A stretch of DNA of 64,000 nucleotides from Bordetella parapertussis (GTDB lineage Bacteria; Bacteroidota; Bacteroidia; Chitinophagales; Chitinophagaceae), in the NCBI GenBank assembly GCA_943331005.2, contig CALQJX020000006.1:62001-126000 (forward strand). The letters are read 5' to 3'. The position numbers were made by a program, and so were the translations under genes. How positions within the stretch are numbered: position 1 is the stretch's first letter; each line of letters starts with the position of its first letter. A model generated the notes under the pieces. The model was not told where the DNA came from and made no database searches. It saw nothing but the letters and a program-made list of their open reading frames with translations. Shown in pieces: positions 15,751-25,123 of the stretch.

Positions 15751-17763
15751 CTATTTCAGGGTCTCATCGAGCCATTTGAAGAACTCGCGCTGCCACGCAA
15801 TGCCATTTTGCGGATGCAGCACCCAATGATTCTCGTTGGGCAAATAAAGCAATTTCGACTTGATATTGTGCAACCTTGCTGCCTGAAAAGCCTCCAGTCC
15901 CTGTTCAATAGGCACACGGAAGTCGAGACCACCCTGCACTATCATGATAGGAGCTGTCCATTTGTTCACAAAATTGCTGGGGTTGAATTTCTCATAGCTT
16001 GCCGGTGCAGGCTGCTTCCAGTAAGGACCGCCTATATCCCAGTTTGCAAACCAGATCTCTTCGGTAGTTCCGTACCAGCTCTTCAGGTCGAAAAGGCCAT
16101 CGTGGGCAATAAAAGACTTAAAGCGATTGTTGTGCATACCTGCCAGCATGAAAACGCTGTAGCCGCCATAGCTGGCACCTACACAACCCAGTCTGCTCTT
16201 ATCTACATATGGCGCCTTGCTCACTTCGTCAATTGCGGTCAGATAGTCCTGCATAGGCAATCCGCCCCAGTCTTTACTGATAGCTTCGTTCCACTGCACA
16301 CCCCAGCCCGGCATACCGCGGCGGTTTGGTGCTACTATGATATATCCCTGAGCTGCCATCAGCTGGAAGTTCCAGCGAACACTGTAGAACTGCGACAGCG
16401 CCGATTGCGGACCGCCCTGGCAATAAAGCAGGGTTGGATATTTTTTAGCAGGATCGAAATCGGGTGGATAGATGACCCAGGCACGAAGTGTAGCCCCATC
16501 AGGTGTCTGAATGGATTTGAGCTCCGTTTTGCTCATCTGTATATCCTTGTAGATCTTATCATTCTCGGTAGTGAGCTGACGCATGTCGCCATACTTAGGC
16601 TTCACAGCAAACAGTTCTGAAGCATGGTTCATATCGCAGCGGGAAACGATGATCTCTCCGCCTGCCTGACCAATGATCGCATTGATATCGTACTTGCCCT
16701 TGGTAAGGTTGTTTACCGCTATCTTATCCCTGTCGCTACGTGGCACCTCTACCTCGAACAGCTGCACAGTGCCTTCGAAAGGCGCATTGAAATAGATCTT
16801 ATCGCCGGTAGTATTCCACACAAAGCTTTCTGCAGTGCCATCCCATTTTGCGGTAAGGTTTATCTTTTTGCGGGTACCTACATCCAGCATCACCACATCG
16901 TTCTTGTCGGCTTCATAGCCATCTCTCGACATACTAAGGAAAGCCAGCCTTCTGCCATCGCTGCTGAAGGACGGATTCATATCATAACCCATCATTCCTT
17001 CGGTCCAGTTGGCAGACTTGCCGGTAGCCAGACTATAGAAAAACAGATCGGTATTGGTGCTCTGTGCATAGTCTTTGCCAAATTTCTTCTTGCATACATA
17101 CACAAAACCCTTACCATCAGGCGACCAGGTGAGGTCTTCTGCACCACCAAATGGTTTCTGCGGACAGTCATAGGGTTCATCTTCCATAATATCCTTTACG
17201 GTACCTTCTTTCAGGTCGGCAAGGAAAATGTGAGAGAACTTACCATCTTCCCAGGTATCCCAGTGACGGTAGTTGAGGTCGGTGTAAACCTTAGCAGTGG
17301 TATTTGGCAGATCACTGTAAATATCGGTGCCGTTCATAGGCTTTATGAGCACATCTTTAGAGAAGGCCACATACTTGCCGTTTGGCGATACCCATACATT
17401 CTCTGCATTCTGCACACCGTTATATATTTCTTTCCAGGTGTTGCCACTATCTGTACTCTGGTACACTGCATTGTCGGAGTAAGAATACCAGGCGTTTTCG
17501 TAGCGCTGGCATATATTGCGGCCCTCTGTAGTAAACTCCTTGCGGGTGCCATCTTCCAGATTCAGCCGGTACTGATGTACCGTACTTTTTTCGGTGTGCC
17601 AGTCTACAGTTTTAGAACTGTAATAGACATACTTGCCGTTCTTGCTTACTTCATTTCCCGATACCCTGTGCAGGCTCCAGAGTGTTTCCGGGGTCATGCG
17701 CTGCGACTGCCCGAAAGCAAGTGCAGAACAGAGCATAAGAAATAATACCGGTGTCTTTTTCAT
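15751..17763 (-). CDS. S9 family serine peptidase (prolyl oligopeptidase / DPP-like)
   Basis: 670 residues with a signal peptide (MKKTPVLFLMLCSALAFGQ). The N-terminal two-thirds is a beta-propeller-like region with WSPDGKGFVYV and PSFSSDGRRLAFLS repeats. The C-terminal alpha/beta hydrolase domain carries the nucleophile elbow GASYGG (about residue 530), the acid in GGLDFRVP (about 613) and His in NENHWV (about 645). It likely trims oligopeptides in the periplasm. The gene lies 12 nt after the Ig-like lipoprotein gene and is probably cotranscribed with it. Confidence 0.92.
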   Translation of the reverse strand: MKKTPVLFLMLCSALAFGQSQRMTPETLWSLHRVSGNEVSKNGKYVYYSSKTVDWHTEKSTVHQYRLNLEDGTRKEFTTEGRNICQRYENAWYSYSDNAVYQSTDSGNTWKEIYNGVQNAENVWVSPNGKYVAFSKDVLIKPMNGTDIYSDLPNTTAKVYTDLNYRHWDTWEDGKFSHIFLADLKEGTVKDIMEDEPYDCPQKPFGGAEDLTWSPDGKGFVYVCKKKFGKDYAQSTNTDLFFYSLATGKSANWTEGMMGYDMNPSFSSDGRRLAFLSMSRDGYEADKNDVVMLDVGTRKKINLTAKWDGTAESFVWNTTGDKIYFNAPFEGTVQLFEVEVPRSDRDKIAVNNLTKGKYDINAIIGQAGGEIIVSRCDMNHASELFAVKPKYGDMRQLTTENDKIYKDIQMSKTELKSIQTPDGATLRAWVIYPPDFDPAKKYPTLLYCQGGPQSALSQFYSVRWNFQLMAAQGYIIVAPNRRGMPGWGVQWNEAISKDWGGLPMQDYLTAIDEVSKAPYVDKSRLGCVGASYGGYSVFMLAGMHNNRFKSFIAHDGLFDLKSWYGTTEEIWFANWDIGGPYWKQPAPASYEKFNPSNFVNKWTAPIMIVQGGLDFRVPIEQGLEAFQAARLHNIKSKLLYLPNENHWVLHPQNGIAWQREFFKWLDETLK

Positions 17764-17775
17764 ATCAATGCGTTA

Positions 17776-19299
17776 TCATTTTTTAGGTGATGCCTTATCT
17801 TTTATTGTCCCGGCCTTCATTGCAGGCTTGGGCTTGTTCTCAAAATCTACAGTATGCTCCCAGCCTGCCTTCAGCAATATGGGCTGCGGACCGGGAATAA
17901 CTACTTCGGGCTGCACTTTAGCAAACAGATCGCCTCCGTCCCACTTGCCATTGCCGTTCTTATCTTCAATTATACGGAAGAAATAAGTTTCCGGCTTCAG
18001 CCTTGTGAAAGATACAACAGTATCTGTAATTTTCTGCAGATACACCTGCTTGCTACCAGCCAGTGCTACCAACAGATAGACAGGCTTGCTGCTACCTGTC
18101 CCTGACGGTTTACTACTGCCGTATTTGCCGGGAAGATTGAGGTGTATCTTGCCATAATCATCTTTATTGAAGGAGCGGAACCTATACCGGGCGGCACTTA
18201 CAGCCTTGCCTGTGGTATCTGTGGCAAATGCGGTGTCTATGCGCAGCGTATAAACGGTATTCTCCTGCATCGCAGCAGCTGCATTCAGAACATTCAGTTT
18301 CTTTTTGTCTTTGCTTATGGCCAGCGGCACATCTGCTACTACCCCTGCACTATCTCTGGTAAGATGAATTTTAGAGAGATCGAACATGGGTATTTTGTTG
18401 AAGATGAGCTTCAGCGAATCGGTAAGGTCGTATGTTCTTTTAGCAATGTCAGAGGTATCTATATTGATAGTATAGGTAAGATTGGTATCTGTTACACTTA
18501 CCCCATCTCTGGATCGGAAACCCTTCTTCGTGGTTTTTACAGAATCCTTTACTGCAACGGTATCCTGTACTTCTGCAAAAAGCCTGAGGCGCAGTGCAGG
18601 TGCAGCTGAGTCGCCGGGGGTTACTACAGCATCATTAAATGCTATGAGCTCAGTCCCGCCATCATAGGTCATATTGCTGTTATCGTCCTTTACAGCATAG
18701 ATCCTGAAATCTTTGCCCGGCAACCCTTTGAAGCGGAAAGCCCCCTTGTTATCGGGTTTTGCTATATAGCGTGGTTTCTTTTTTACTATGGCACTGTCGT
18801 TATCAGAAGCTTTGTGCAATACTACCAGAATACCCGAGGTATCTGGCAAACCCGACTCGGCATTGACGACATTACCACTCAACTCCAGCGAATCGAAATA
18901 GCTGCCCGTGCTGAATGTATAGGTGTACTTAGGGAAAGGGTTGCTTTCATGCAGATCTCGCACAGCATTGCCAAAAGATATGCGGTAAGTAGTATTCTCC
19001 TCCAGCAAAGAGTCTGCGATCTTTACCACCACATGCTTGTTGAGTGAAGTGACCACAGGAGGAAAAAGAAGGATAGGAGATATGGTGATCTCCTTACTTG
19101 CGTCAGCAAGGGTAATATACTCATCAAACTGCAGCTCCACTCTGGTGGTTCTGGTATTTACCTGCGAATCTGCCGGGCTGGCATGCATGAGCCTGGGCGG
19201 GCGAATATCCTTTTTGCCACCTGTAGGTGAAGAAATATTGGCACACCCTGCACAGGTACCCAGAAATGCGAGCAGGAAACAGAAGATGCGGCTGTTCAT
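17776..19299 (-). CDS. Lipoprotein with SbsA-type Ig-like domain
   Basis: 507 residues with a lipoprotein signal: hydrophobic FCFLLAFLGTCAG followed by Cys19 (GTCAGC, then ANISSP). Residues about 35-130 match the Bacteroidota Ig-like domain (PRLMHASPADSQVNTRTTRV, then EENTTYRISFGNAV). Residues about 135-220 look like a carboxypeptidase-regulatory or prealbumin-like fold (SGNVVNAESGLPDTSG), and the end has PETYFFRIIEDKNGNGKWDG. The function is unknown; it is likely a surface or periplasmic adhesin-like protein. It leads the operon with the S9 peptidase. The -7 box lies 8 nt before the ATG. Confidence 0.82.
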   Translation of the reverse strand: MNSRIFCFLLAFLGTCAGCANISSPTGGKKDIRPPRLMHASPADSQVNTRTTRVELQFDEYITLADASKEITISPILLFPPVVTSLNKHVVVKIADSLLEENTTYRISFGNAVRDLHESNPFPKYTYTFSTGSYFDSLELSGNVVNAESGLPDTSGILVVLHKASDNDSAIVKKKPRYIAKPDNKGAFRFKGLPGKDFRIYAVKDDNSNMTYDGGTELIAFNDAVVTPGDSAAPALRLRLFAEVQDTVAVKDSVKTTKKGFRSRDGVSVTDTNLTYTINIDTSDIAKRTYDLTDSLKLIFNKIPMFDLSKIHLTRDSAGVVADVPLAISKDKKKLNVLNAAAAMQENTVYTLRIDTAFATDTTGKAVSAARYRFRSFNKDDYGKIHLNLPGKYGSSKPSGTGSSKPVYLLVALAGSKQVYLQKITDTVVSFTRLKPETYFFRIIEDKNGNGKWDGGDLFAKVQPEVVIPGPQPILLKAGWEHTVDFENKPKPAMKAGTIKDKASPKK

Positions 19300-19307
19300 T
19301 GACAGGT

Positions 19308-19315
19308 CAAAAATA
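19308..19315 (-). promoter_or_regulatory. -7 box of the Ig-like lipoprotein operon, nearly leaderless
   Basis: The complement reads TATTTTTG, an exact TAnnTTTG match. It ends 8 nt before the ATG at 19299, predicting an mRNA leader of only a few nt. Confidence 0.6.
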
Positions 19316-19367
19316 CATTATTCCTGCTCATGAAAACCTGCCACCGATCAAAAAGCTATCATAAGAA

Positions 19368-20567
19368 TTACCTGCCACCCTGTGGCTTGTTCGGTGCCGG
19401 CACCGAACCCGATTCGCGGGTACTGGTTCCGGGTGCACGCTGAGGCACCGATTCTCTGGCAGGTTGCTGCTGCCTTACCGGCTGACGAGGGGTAGCAGGT
19501 CTTGCCGGAGGTGTTGGGGCTGTACGTGGCTTGGGTGCAGGGGTATATTCCTGCTTCACATGCCTGTTCACATCCCATTCATATGGATTGTTATCTGTTT
19601 TCTTAGGTTGCTTTTGAGGCTCCGCCACCTGATTGATGTTGGTGCCCGGTATAATGGCATTTTGCTTTTTACGTTCGTTCACCGTAGTTCTGAAAGGCGG
19701 TGTAAGGTCTGCAGTAGTACTCACAGCCATAGGAGCACGCACCGGCTTTGGCGCCACCAACACATCCGGCGGTCTTGTTTCCGCACCATTCACTTTAGCG
19801 ATCTGACGGATCTCTGCAGGGCGGTACATGCGCACCACATCGTTGTGCAGCCTGGTGGTCTGGTTGGTAGAATTACGAACCTTGAAAACCTGTACCGGAT
19901 TGCCGGTAACCTGCTTCACGTGCGCAATCTGCGGACCGGTATAATAGGTAACACCACCATTATCCATAGTATTGGATATGATGCGGGTATTTTTGATGTT
20001 CTTCTTGTTATCCCTCGGGCCATTCCAGTACTGATAATAATGGTCGTGGTGGATATAGCGTGGAGGAATGAACACCCACCAGTCTCCCGGACAATTGTAT
20101 GATGTGAGTGAAGAACCGTCTCTGTAGTCGGGCCCCAGTGGTGCCCAGCCATAAAAGCCCTCTCCTACCCTCCAGCTCACCCATGCCGGCCCCCAGTAGT
20201 TACCGGGTATCCATAGCCAGCCATAATAGTTGTCATATGTCCAGCGACCATAATGGAAACAAGCCCAGCCCCACTGATAGTCTGATACCCATGTATTACC
20301 ATATTCTGTCATCACCCAATGACCATTGGTATAATATGGACGAAAATTGGCATCTTCTCCCGGCGACCATACATAACCATATTGCGGATCCTCTATCCAC
20401 TGGCCATAGGGAGCCAGACTCTGATAGAAATCGTCGTAAGAAAGATAGTCGTCGTTGTACTGTGCCGCACATTTCTGTGCAGGCATTGCAAAGACCAGAC
20501 ATAATAAAAGCAGGAAAACACGCATGTAACTGCCCGAAATATGGATGGCTTTTTTTGAAGAATTCAT
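19368..20567 (-). CDS. DUF6600 family secreted protein with proline-rich tail
   Basis: 399 residues from the ATG at 20567; an ATG at 20525 (MRVFLLLLCLVFAMP) would also give a clean signal peptide. Residues about 45-190 contain strikingly aromatic repeats (YGYVWSPGE, GRWTYDNYYGWLWIPGN, YGWAPLGPDYRD), the pattern of DUF6600. The C-terminal 100 residues are rich in Pro, Arg, Gln and Thr (RTAPTPPARPATPRQPVRQQ) and likely disordered. It is probably a cell-envelope protein of unknown function. It diverges from the 2TM gene. Confidence 0.75.
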   Translation of the reverse strand: MNSSKKAIHISGSYMRVFLLLLCLVFAMPAQKCAAQYNDDYLSYDDFYQSLAPYGQWIEDPQYGYVWSPGEDANFRPYYTNGHWVMTEYGNTWVSDYQWGWACFHYGRWTYDNYYGWLWIPGNYWGPAWVSWRVGEGFYGWAPLGPDYRDGSSLTSYNCPGDWWVFIPPRYIHHDHYYQYWNGPRDNKKNIKNTRIISNTMDNGGVTYYTGPQIAHVKQVTGNPVQVFKVRNSTNQTTRLHNDVVRMYRPAEIRQIAKVNGAETRPPDVLVAPKPVRAPMAVSTTADLTPPFRTTVNERKKQNAIIPGTNINQVAEPQKQPKKTDNNPYEWDVNRHVKQEYTPAPKPRTAPTPPARPATPRQPVRQQQPARESVPQRAPGTSTRESGSVPAPNKPQGGR

Positions 20568-20696
20568 AAATACAGAGGTGTAGTAAGATTTGGTGATAAC
20601 CGGCCTAAACCGGCAATACGATGTAAATATAATGCTAATGACACTAATTAAAAGAAAGGTTTTGTTGAAAAAAACAGGAAAGCGGACCACAGATTT

Positions 20697-20728
20697 CTTG
20701 AATTTATCGCAACAGGCTGTTATCTTTG
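20697..20728 (+). promoter_or_regulatory. Promoter of the small two-TM protein gene
   Basis: CTTG (20697-20700, one mismatch from TTTG), 20 nt, TATCTTTG (20721-20728). An in-frame start at 20726 lies inside the -7 box, so the ATG at 20750 is used. Confidence 0.65.
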
Positions 20729-20749
20729 CCACACTTAAAACAAGAAAAA

Positions 20750-20998
20750 ATGCCAAAACTGATAAAACCAACTTCGAAGCAAAAGTCAATGTTCCTGCTG
20801 CACGCTGTAGTATTTGCTATAGCTACTGCATTATCATGCATGTTCTACGACAAGGGCGTTAAAGGCTGGGCTTATCCATGGCATGCATGGACAATAGCCG
20901 CATGGGCATTGTGTTTGCTGGGTCACTGGTGCATAGTATTTGCGAGCATCGAAGACGCAGGATACGATACTTATCGTCGCCAGCAGGGCAAGCAGTAA
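20750..20998 (+). CDS. Small membrane protein with two TM helices (2TM-like)
   Basis: 82 residues from the ATG at 20750, preceded by AAGAAAAA. Two hydrophobic helices (FLLHAVVFAIATALSCMFY, about 15-33, and HAWTIAAWALCLLGHWCIVF, about 45-64) are joined by a short loop, with a basic N-terminus and a charged C-terminus ending RRQQGKQ. The architecture resembles the 2TM domain family, but the assignment is by shape rather than clear motif. It is in an inner-membrane setting, with its own promoter and terminator. Confidence 0.65.
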   Translation: MPKLIKPTSKQKSMFLLHAVVFAIATALSCMFYDKGVKGWAYPWHAWTIAAWALCLLGHWCIVFASIEDAGYDTYRRQQGKQ

Positions 20999-21085
20999 TT
21001 TGCAGCTGCGCTCTAAAATTACCACTTTCAGCCGTTCAAACCGGCTGTTCACTGGTGTAAGTTGAATACACAGTGCATACGTTTC

Positions 21086-21121
21086 TGTAGTGTTGTTTCC
21101 ATACAACACTACATTTTTTTT
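21086..21121 (+). terminator. Terminator after the two-TM protein gene
   Basis: Perfect 11-bp stem TGTAGTGTTGT / ACAACACTACA (21086-21096 and 21103-21113), 6-nt loop and eight T. Confidence 0.88.
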
Positions 21122-21277
21122 CTATAGCCGGTCCTGTTTGGTTGCTATTATGTGCAGCAGACGCCTATTTTTTTTCTACATGTTTTGCATTATGTACTGC
21201 ACATTAAAAGAAAAAATACATTAACTTGTGCATTATTAACCTTTAAATAATATTTTTAACACCTAAACGTTTATATA

Positions 21278-21484
21278 ATGGACACTTCAAAAATGATCAA
21301 AGCATACTGCCTCAAAACAAAGGAAAAAAATGTTCCTATGCATGATGCAGTTATCACACGCACAGCTCGCGGTGGTTATATGGCTGCAGGCAATGATGGT
21401 AAAGGCAATAAAATGGCTGCTATCATGAACGAAGCTAAAGCACTGCAGGCTATAAAAGACGGTGTTGCTAAACAAGACTTCTAG
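21278..21484 (+). CDS. Small protein resembling a DUF5679-type zinc ribbon without zinc ligands
   Basis: 68 residues. The order of segments AYCLKTKEK, DAVITRTARGGYMAAGN and GKGNKMAAIM follows that of small zinc-ribbon proteins (AYCxxCxxK, AVTxKNGRPA, GxCPxCGTKM). The second cysteine of the first pair is Thr, and both cysteines of the second knuckle are absent; only one Cys remains. A helical tail (NEAKALQAIKDGVAKQD) is added. It may be a nucleic-acid- or protein-binding remnant that no longer needs metal (inference). The gene is monocistronic with a strong terminator; the leader region is AT-rich. Confidence 0.6.
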   Translation: MDTSKMIKAYCLKTKEKNVPMHDAVITRTARGGYMAAGNDGKGNKMAAIMNEAKALQAIKDGVAKQDF

Positions 21485-21505
21485 TAATAGTTAACCTGTT
21501 CAATT

Positions 21506-21540
21506 GCCGTCCGGTATAGTATTGCCGGACGGCTTTTTTT
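21506..21540 (+). terminator. Terminator after the 68-residue protein gene
   Basis: Stem GCCGTCCGG / CCGGACGGC (21506-21514 and 21525-21533), 10-nt loop, seven T. Confidence 0.9.
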
Positions 21541-21643
21541 ATAACCCTACCACACGTAAAAGAAAACCAGACTATTGTATCCCTCTCGGACTAATTGTTG
21601 ACTTTCTCTTTATTTTTGAAACATACATTTCTACAAAACACCC

Positions 21644-22366
21644 ATGAAACCCATTCTTTCCATATTCCTGCTTTTTATTACTGTAACCGGTGCCTTTGCC
21701 CAAACACCACAAGACACTGTTGTGGCTTGGAATAAATGGTGTCAGCGCAAGGATACCCTGCTGCTGTTCTATGCCGGCAATAATACCATTCAGGTATACT
21801 GCAAAGGAATGAAACCGGCCGATTTCAAACTGAAAAGCCTGGACAAGAACCTGCGTATAGGCCAGCCTGAAGTATCGGGTGATACTATGTCTGTACTGGC
21901 TATGCCCTACAAAGGAAAAGAACTGGTAATGCGACTGGCGGTGCTGAACAGCAAAACGGCAAAAGTGATGAAAACACTTTCTTTTACTGCTGATAGCATA
22001 CCCAGGCTGGTAGCCCGTATAGGCAACATACAGAACACGGAGTCTTTTAAAAAGACCATCCTCAGCCAGACAAAACTCAGGGCCATATTCCCCAACTCTT
22101 TATATAGCTACCCATATACCATAAAACAATACACATTCAGAACTGTTACCCCCAGAGGTGCAGTGGAACTACCTGTCAATTCGTTCTTCCTCAATACACC
22201 GGTGCTGCGCGAGATCAATGATACACCGGAAGGCACCGTGCTGGAATTTACAGACATACTGGCCACCTGTCCCGAATGTGCTATACGCACAGTAGAGGAC
22301 CTTAGACTAAAAATAAAAGTGGCGTCTTCCGACACCACTCATATCCTGCGCGTACCCGCAAAGTAA
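21644..22366 (+). CDS. Secreted protein with GldM C-terminal-like region (tentative)
   Basis: 240 residues with signal peptide MKPILSIFLLFITVTGAFAQ. The order NTIQVYCKGMKPADFKL, a short beta segment ending VLAMPYKGKELVMRLAVLN, and then IPRLVARIGN resembles the C-terminal beta domains of GldM (the type IX motor ring), where YVGVxNPIxV and RVKxIPxPxAxVG occupy similar places. It has no N-terminal TM anchor, so it is not a full GldM. Four cysteines are present in the mature protein, including the pair TCPEC near the C-terminus. A TATTTTTG -7 box lies at 21611-21618. It converges with the AsmA gene with only 19 nt between stops. Confidence 0.55.
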   Translation: MKPILSIFLLFITVTGAFAQTPQDTVVAWNKWCQRKDTLLLFYAGNNTIQVYCKGMKPADFKLKSLDKNLRIGQPEVSGDTMSVLAMPYKGKELVMRLAVLNSKTAKVMKTLSFTADSIPRLVARIGNIQNTESFKKTILSQTKLRAIFPNSLYSYPYTIKQYTFRTVTPRGAVELPVNSFFLNTPVLREINDTPEGTVLEFTDILATCPECAIRTVEDLRLKIKVASSDTTHILRVPAK

Positions 22367-22385
22367 ACCACCATGTGGTCTGCTG

Positions 22386-25034
22386 TTATTTATTCTTAAA
22401 GAGCCCTTTTAGGCCTTTCTTTGCTTTTTCTGCAGCTGCCTTTGCCGCTTCTTCAGGAGTTTTGGTACTCTCTCCTGTAAGCTGTTTTTTGATCTCTTCC
22501 TTAGCCTCTGTAACTACCTGGGCCTTTATGGCCTTTACCGTATCTTTTACTACGGTCTTCACACTATCTACCTTCTTCTCTATTACTTTCTTTATTTCTT
22601 CCTTGATGTTGTTTACCGCATTGCCGGCAACATTCTTCAGGTCTGTTTCTACCTTAGGCTTGGTAGTAGTTCCGGTAATGTTTACCGTGAAGTTGATCTT
22701 CTCGCCCAGCGTAACAGGTACACCCTTGCTCGCAGCCTGACTCACCAGCCCGTTCAGCATAGTATTGCCTGTACTACCCAGCAAGCTGCGTGGCACTACT
22801 ATATTAGCACCATACTTCAGCGTCTGATCAAAACCATGACTACCGGCAATTTCTGCCTCTATATCATTACCTATCTTCATCTTGTATGGCTGTACTACTA
22901 CCCTGCCATTCTCAAAAGAGAAGAATAGTTTCATATCCTTGATGTTGATACTACGGAACTGGGTCAGCTTCAATTTTTCTGCCAGCTGCTCTGTAACGGG
23001 AAATCCGCTCAGTACACCACTCAGCAGCATCATATCTCCCTTGCCGGTAAGCGAGTTCATAACAGGGCTCATATCCGGTCCCAGCTTACCACTCATGGTG
23101 AGATTTGAGGTGATGCGGCCTGTCATGTATTTGGCTGCAGGCATCATTTTCTGAGCTGTCTCAAAACTGTTGAAGGTCTTCTGAATATCTACATTCTGCA
23201 CACCATAACTAAAGGCGATATCCGGATTCTTTTTGTCATTTTTGGTTGCATAGGTACCGCTCATCTTCAGGTTACCATCTAGCCCCTTGCCACTAATATC
23301 GTTCAGCGATACAGCTTCGTCGCGTATGGCCAGTCCACCTGTCACATTGGTCAGCACTATATTGTCATACTTCACAGAAGCAATGGTCACTTTCAGATTC
23401 ACATCCAGATTGGCCGGTACTGCAAATGGCTCTGTAGATGGTGCCGCAGTAGTTTCGGGTGTACTGCTGTTTGTGCCCATGAACTTATTTACATCAACCT
23501 GATCTGCCATGAAGGTGAAGCTACCTACCAGCGGCTGATTGCTCATGTAGTAACCCAGCATATTATCTACACTGCCACTACCGCTGAAGTTGGTCTTCAG
23601 GTACTGTCCGCGCATATCAGACACTGTTACATTCTTCGGGTTGAAAGCCAGTTTCAGACTATACAGGTTTACCCCGTCAGGATAGTCCTTTGATGCATAA
23701 GACAGATTGGTGATACCTATTGTACCTGATGCGTCAATCTTGTCGAAATGTTTTTTCTGTGCCTCAGCCATAGAGCCCTTCACAGCTACATCGGCGGCTA
23801 TTTCTCCGGCTATTTTAGTACCTGCTTCCAGCGTTACAAACTGACTTACCCTTGACAGATCTATATGACCTTTTGCAGCAGCATCTATCCACTGGTCGGT
23901 CATAGGGTTCCTCATCAGCATGCGCAAGTCGAATGGTTCTGCACCCAGCACCAGATGGCATTTCTGCAGATCTATCACTGTATGGTCTGTAACACCATCC
24001 GGATTCACCACTTTAAGTTTCACCTGTATGTCAGATACCTTCTGTGGCAATGCAGGGTACTGGAAAGAACCGTTGTCTATATTCAGGTTCAGCATATAAG
24101 AAGGCAGCTGCGTGTTGTTGTACGTACCTTTCACAAAGCCGCTCAATGCCAGTTTACCACTTGTTTTTATGTCCTTGAAATCGGCAGTATAAATGCCTGG
24201 CACCAGCGACAAGATATCTTTAAAGTCGTTTGATGGTGTACCGAACTGAATATCCATCAGCATATTGGTGGTATCAGGCATCTGTACAAAACCCTTGGTA
24301 TAGAGTTTCAGGCCATTCAGCTGGATCTTGTCTGTATTGAAGGTATACTTGCTTGCCTTGTTATCTATCTGCAGATCCAGATCTATTGCTGTTTTCACCT
24401 TGTTCAGGTAAGGAATACCACTGTTTATGAAGGTAAGCGCATCGGCAGTAGTAGTGGTGGCAAGCGTAAATGCATCACTGGTAAAATCTCCCGATCCTGA
24501 GTGATTCAGATTACGGATGATGGCTTTCATTTTGCCCTGCCTGTCATCGTACTCTATATAGGTACGATCTATTGAATACTTGCGCAGCTTCATGGCAAAT
24601 GGCGCACTTTCTTCTGTAGTAGTTGCAGGCGATGGCTTGGAGATATCCCAGTTGGCCTTACCATTCTCCAGCACTATAGCATGTATGCGAGCAGTGCTCA
24701 GCCCTACGTTCAGTATATCGTAGCTGCCGCCTATAGCCTTCATCAGGTCCACAGCAAAGTCTATATTGTCTGCAGCAATAAGGGTATCGTTCTTAAATTC
24801 ATCCCTGCCTATCACAGTAACCCCACTGATACCCACCGACAAACGGGGGAAACTGCGGAGAATGGAAATGTCTACATCCTTGAAATCGACAGTGGCATTC
24901 AGGTTATCGTTGGCGGCTTTTTTCACCAGTACCAATATCTTGTCTTTGAAGAACACAGGCACTATTATGGCAGTAGCCAGAAGCAGGCCGATGAGAACAC
25001 CAAAGCCTATGAGGACACGCTTCACAATTTTCAT
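22386..25034 (-). CDS. AsmA-like protein
   Basis: 882 residues. A single N-terminal TM helix (about residues 7-28) is followed by an AsmA N-domain (VDFKDVDISILRSFPRLSVG) and a long repetitive beta-groove region. The AsmA_2 block near the C-terminus reads SNLTMSGKLGPDMSPVMNSL, then GKGDMMLLSG and MKIGNDIEAEIAGSHGFDQ. Proteins of this class bridge the periplasm and are implicated in moving phospholipid to the outer membrane. The last 80 residues are highly charged (Lys/Glu/Ala coiled-coil). Transcription is from the minus strand, 89 nt upstream of the next gene's stop codon. Confidence 0.88.
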   Translation of the reverse strand: MKIVKRVLIGFGVLIGLLLATAIIVPVFFKDKILVLVKKAANDNLNATVDFKDVDISILRSFPRLSVGISGVTVIGRDEFKNDTLIAADNIDFAVDLMKAIGGSYDILNVGLSTARIHAIVLENGKANWDISKPSPATTTEESAPFAMKLRKYSIDRTYIEYDDRQGKMKAIIRNLNHSGSGDFTSDAFTLATTTTADALTFINSGIPYLNKVKTAIDLDLQIDNKASKYTFNTDKIQLNGLKLYTKGFVQMPDTTNMLMDIQFGTPSNDFKDILSLVPGIYTADFKDIKTSGKLALSGFVKGTYNNTQLPSYMLNLNIDNGSFQYPALPQKVSDIQVKLKVVNPDGVTDHTVIDLQKCHLVLGAEPFDLRMLMRNPMTDQWIDAAAKGHIDLSRVSQFVTLEAGTKIAGEIAADVAVKGSMAEAQKKHFDKIDASGTIGITNLSYASKDYPDGVNLYSLKLAFNPKNVTVSDMRGQYLKTNFSGSGSVDNMLGYYMSNQPLVGSFTFMADQVDVNKFMGTNSSTPETTAAPSTEPFAVPANLDVNLKVTIASVKYDNIVLTNVTGGLAIRDEAVSLNDISGKGLDGNLKMSGTYATKNDKKNPDIAFSYGVQNVDIQKTFNSFETAQKMMPAAKYMTGRITSNLTMSGKLGPDMSPVMNSLTGKGDMMLLSGVLSGFPVTEQLAEKLKLTQFRSINIKDMKLFFSFENGRVVVQPYKMKIGNDIEAEIAGSHGFDQTLKYGANIVVPRSLLGSTGNTMLNGLVSQAASKGVPVTLGEKINFTVNITGTTTKPKVETDLKNVAGNAVNNIKEEIKKVIEKKVDSVKTVVKDTVKAIKAQVVTEAKEEIKKQLTGESTKTPEEAAKAAAEKAKKGLKGLFKNK

Positions 25035-25123
25035 GATATTTATAATTATTTACAGTGTAAAAATAACACTAATAGCAGCAATATATCCGGCTTAACGAAT
25101 ATTTACAAATTACCATTCCGCTA

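Noticed and set aside
21130..21230. ATGTGCAG / CTGCACAT arms about 40 nt apart
   Set aside because: Eight-base arms with a long loop and no association with a promoter or T run.
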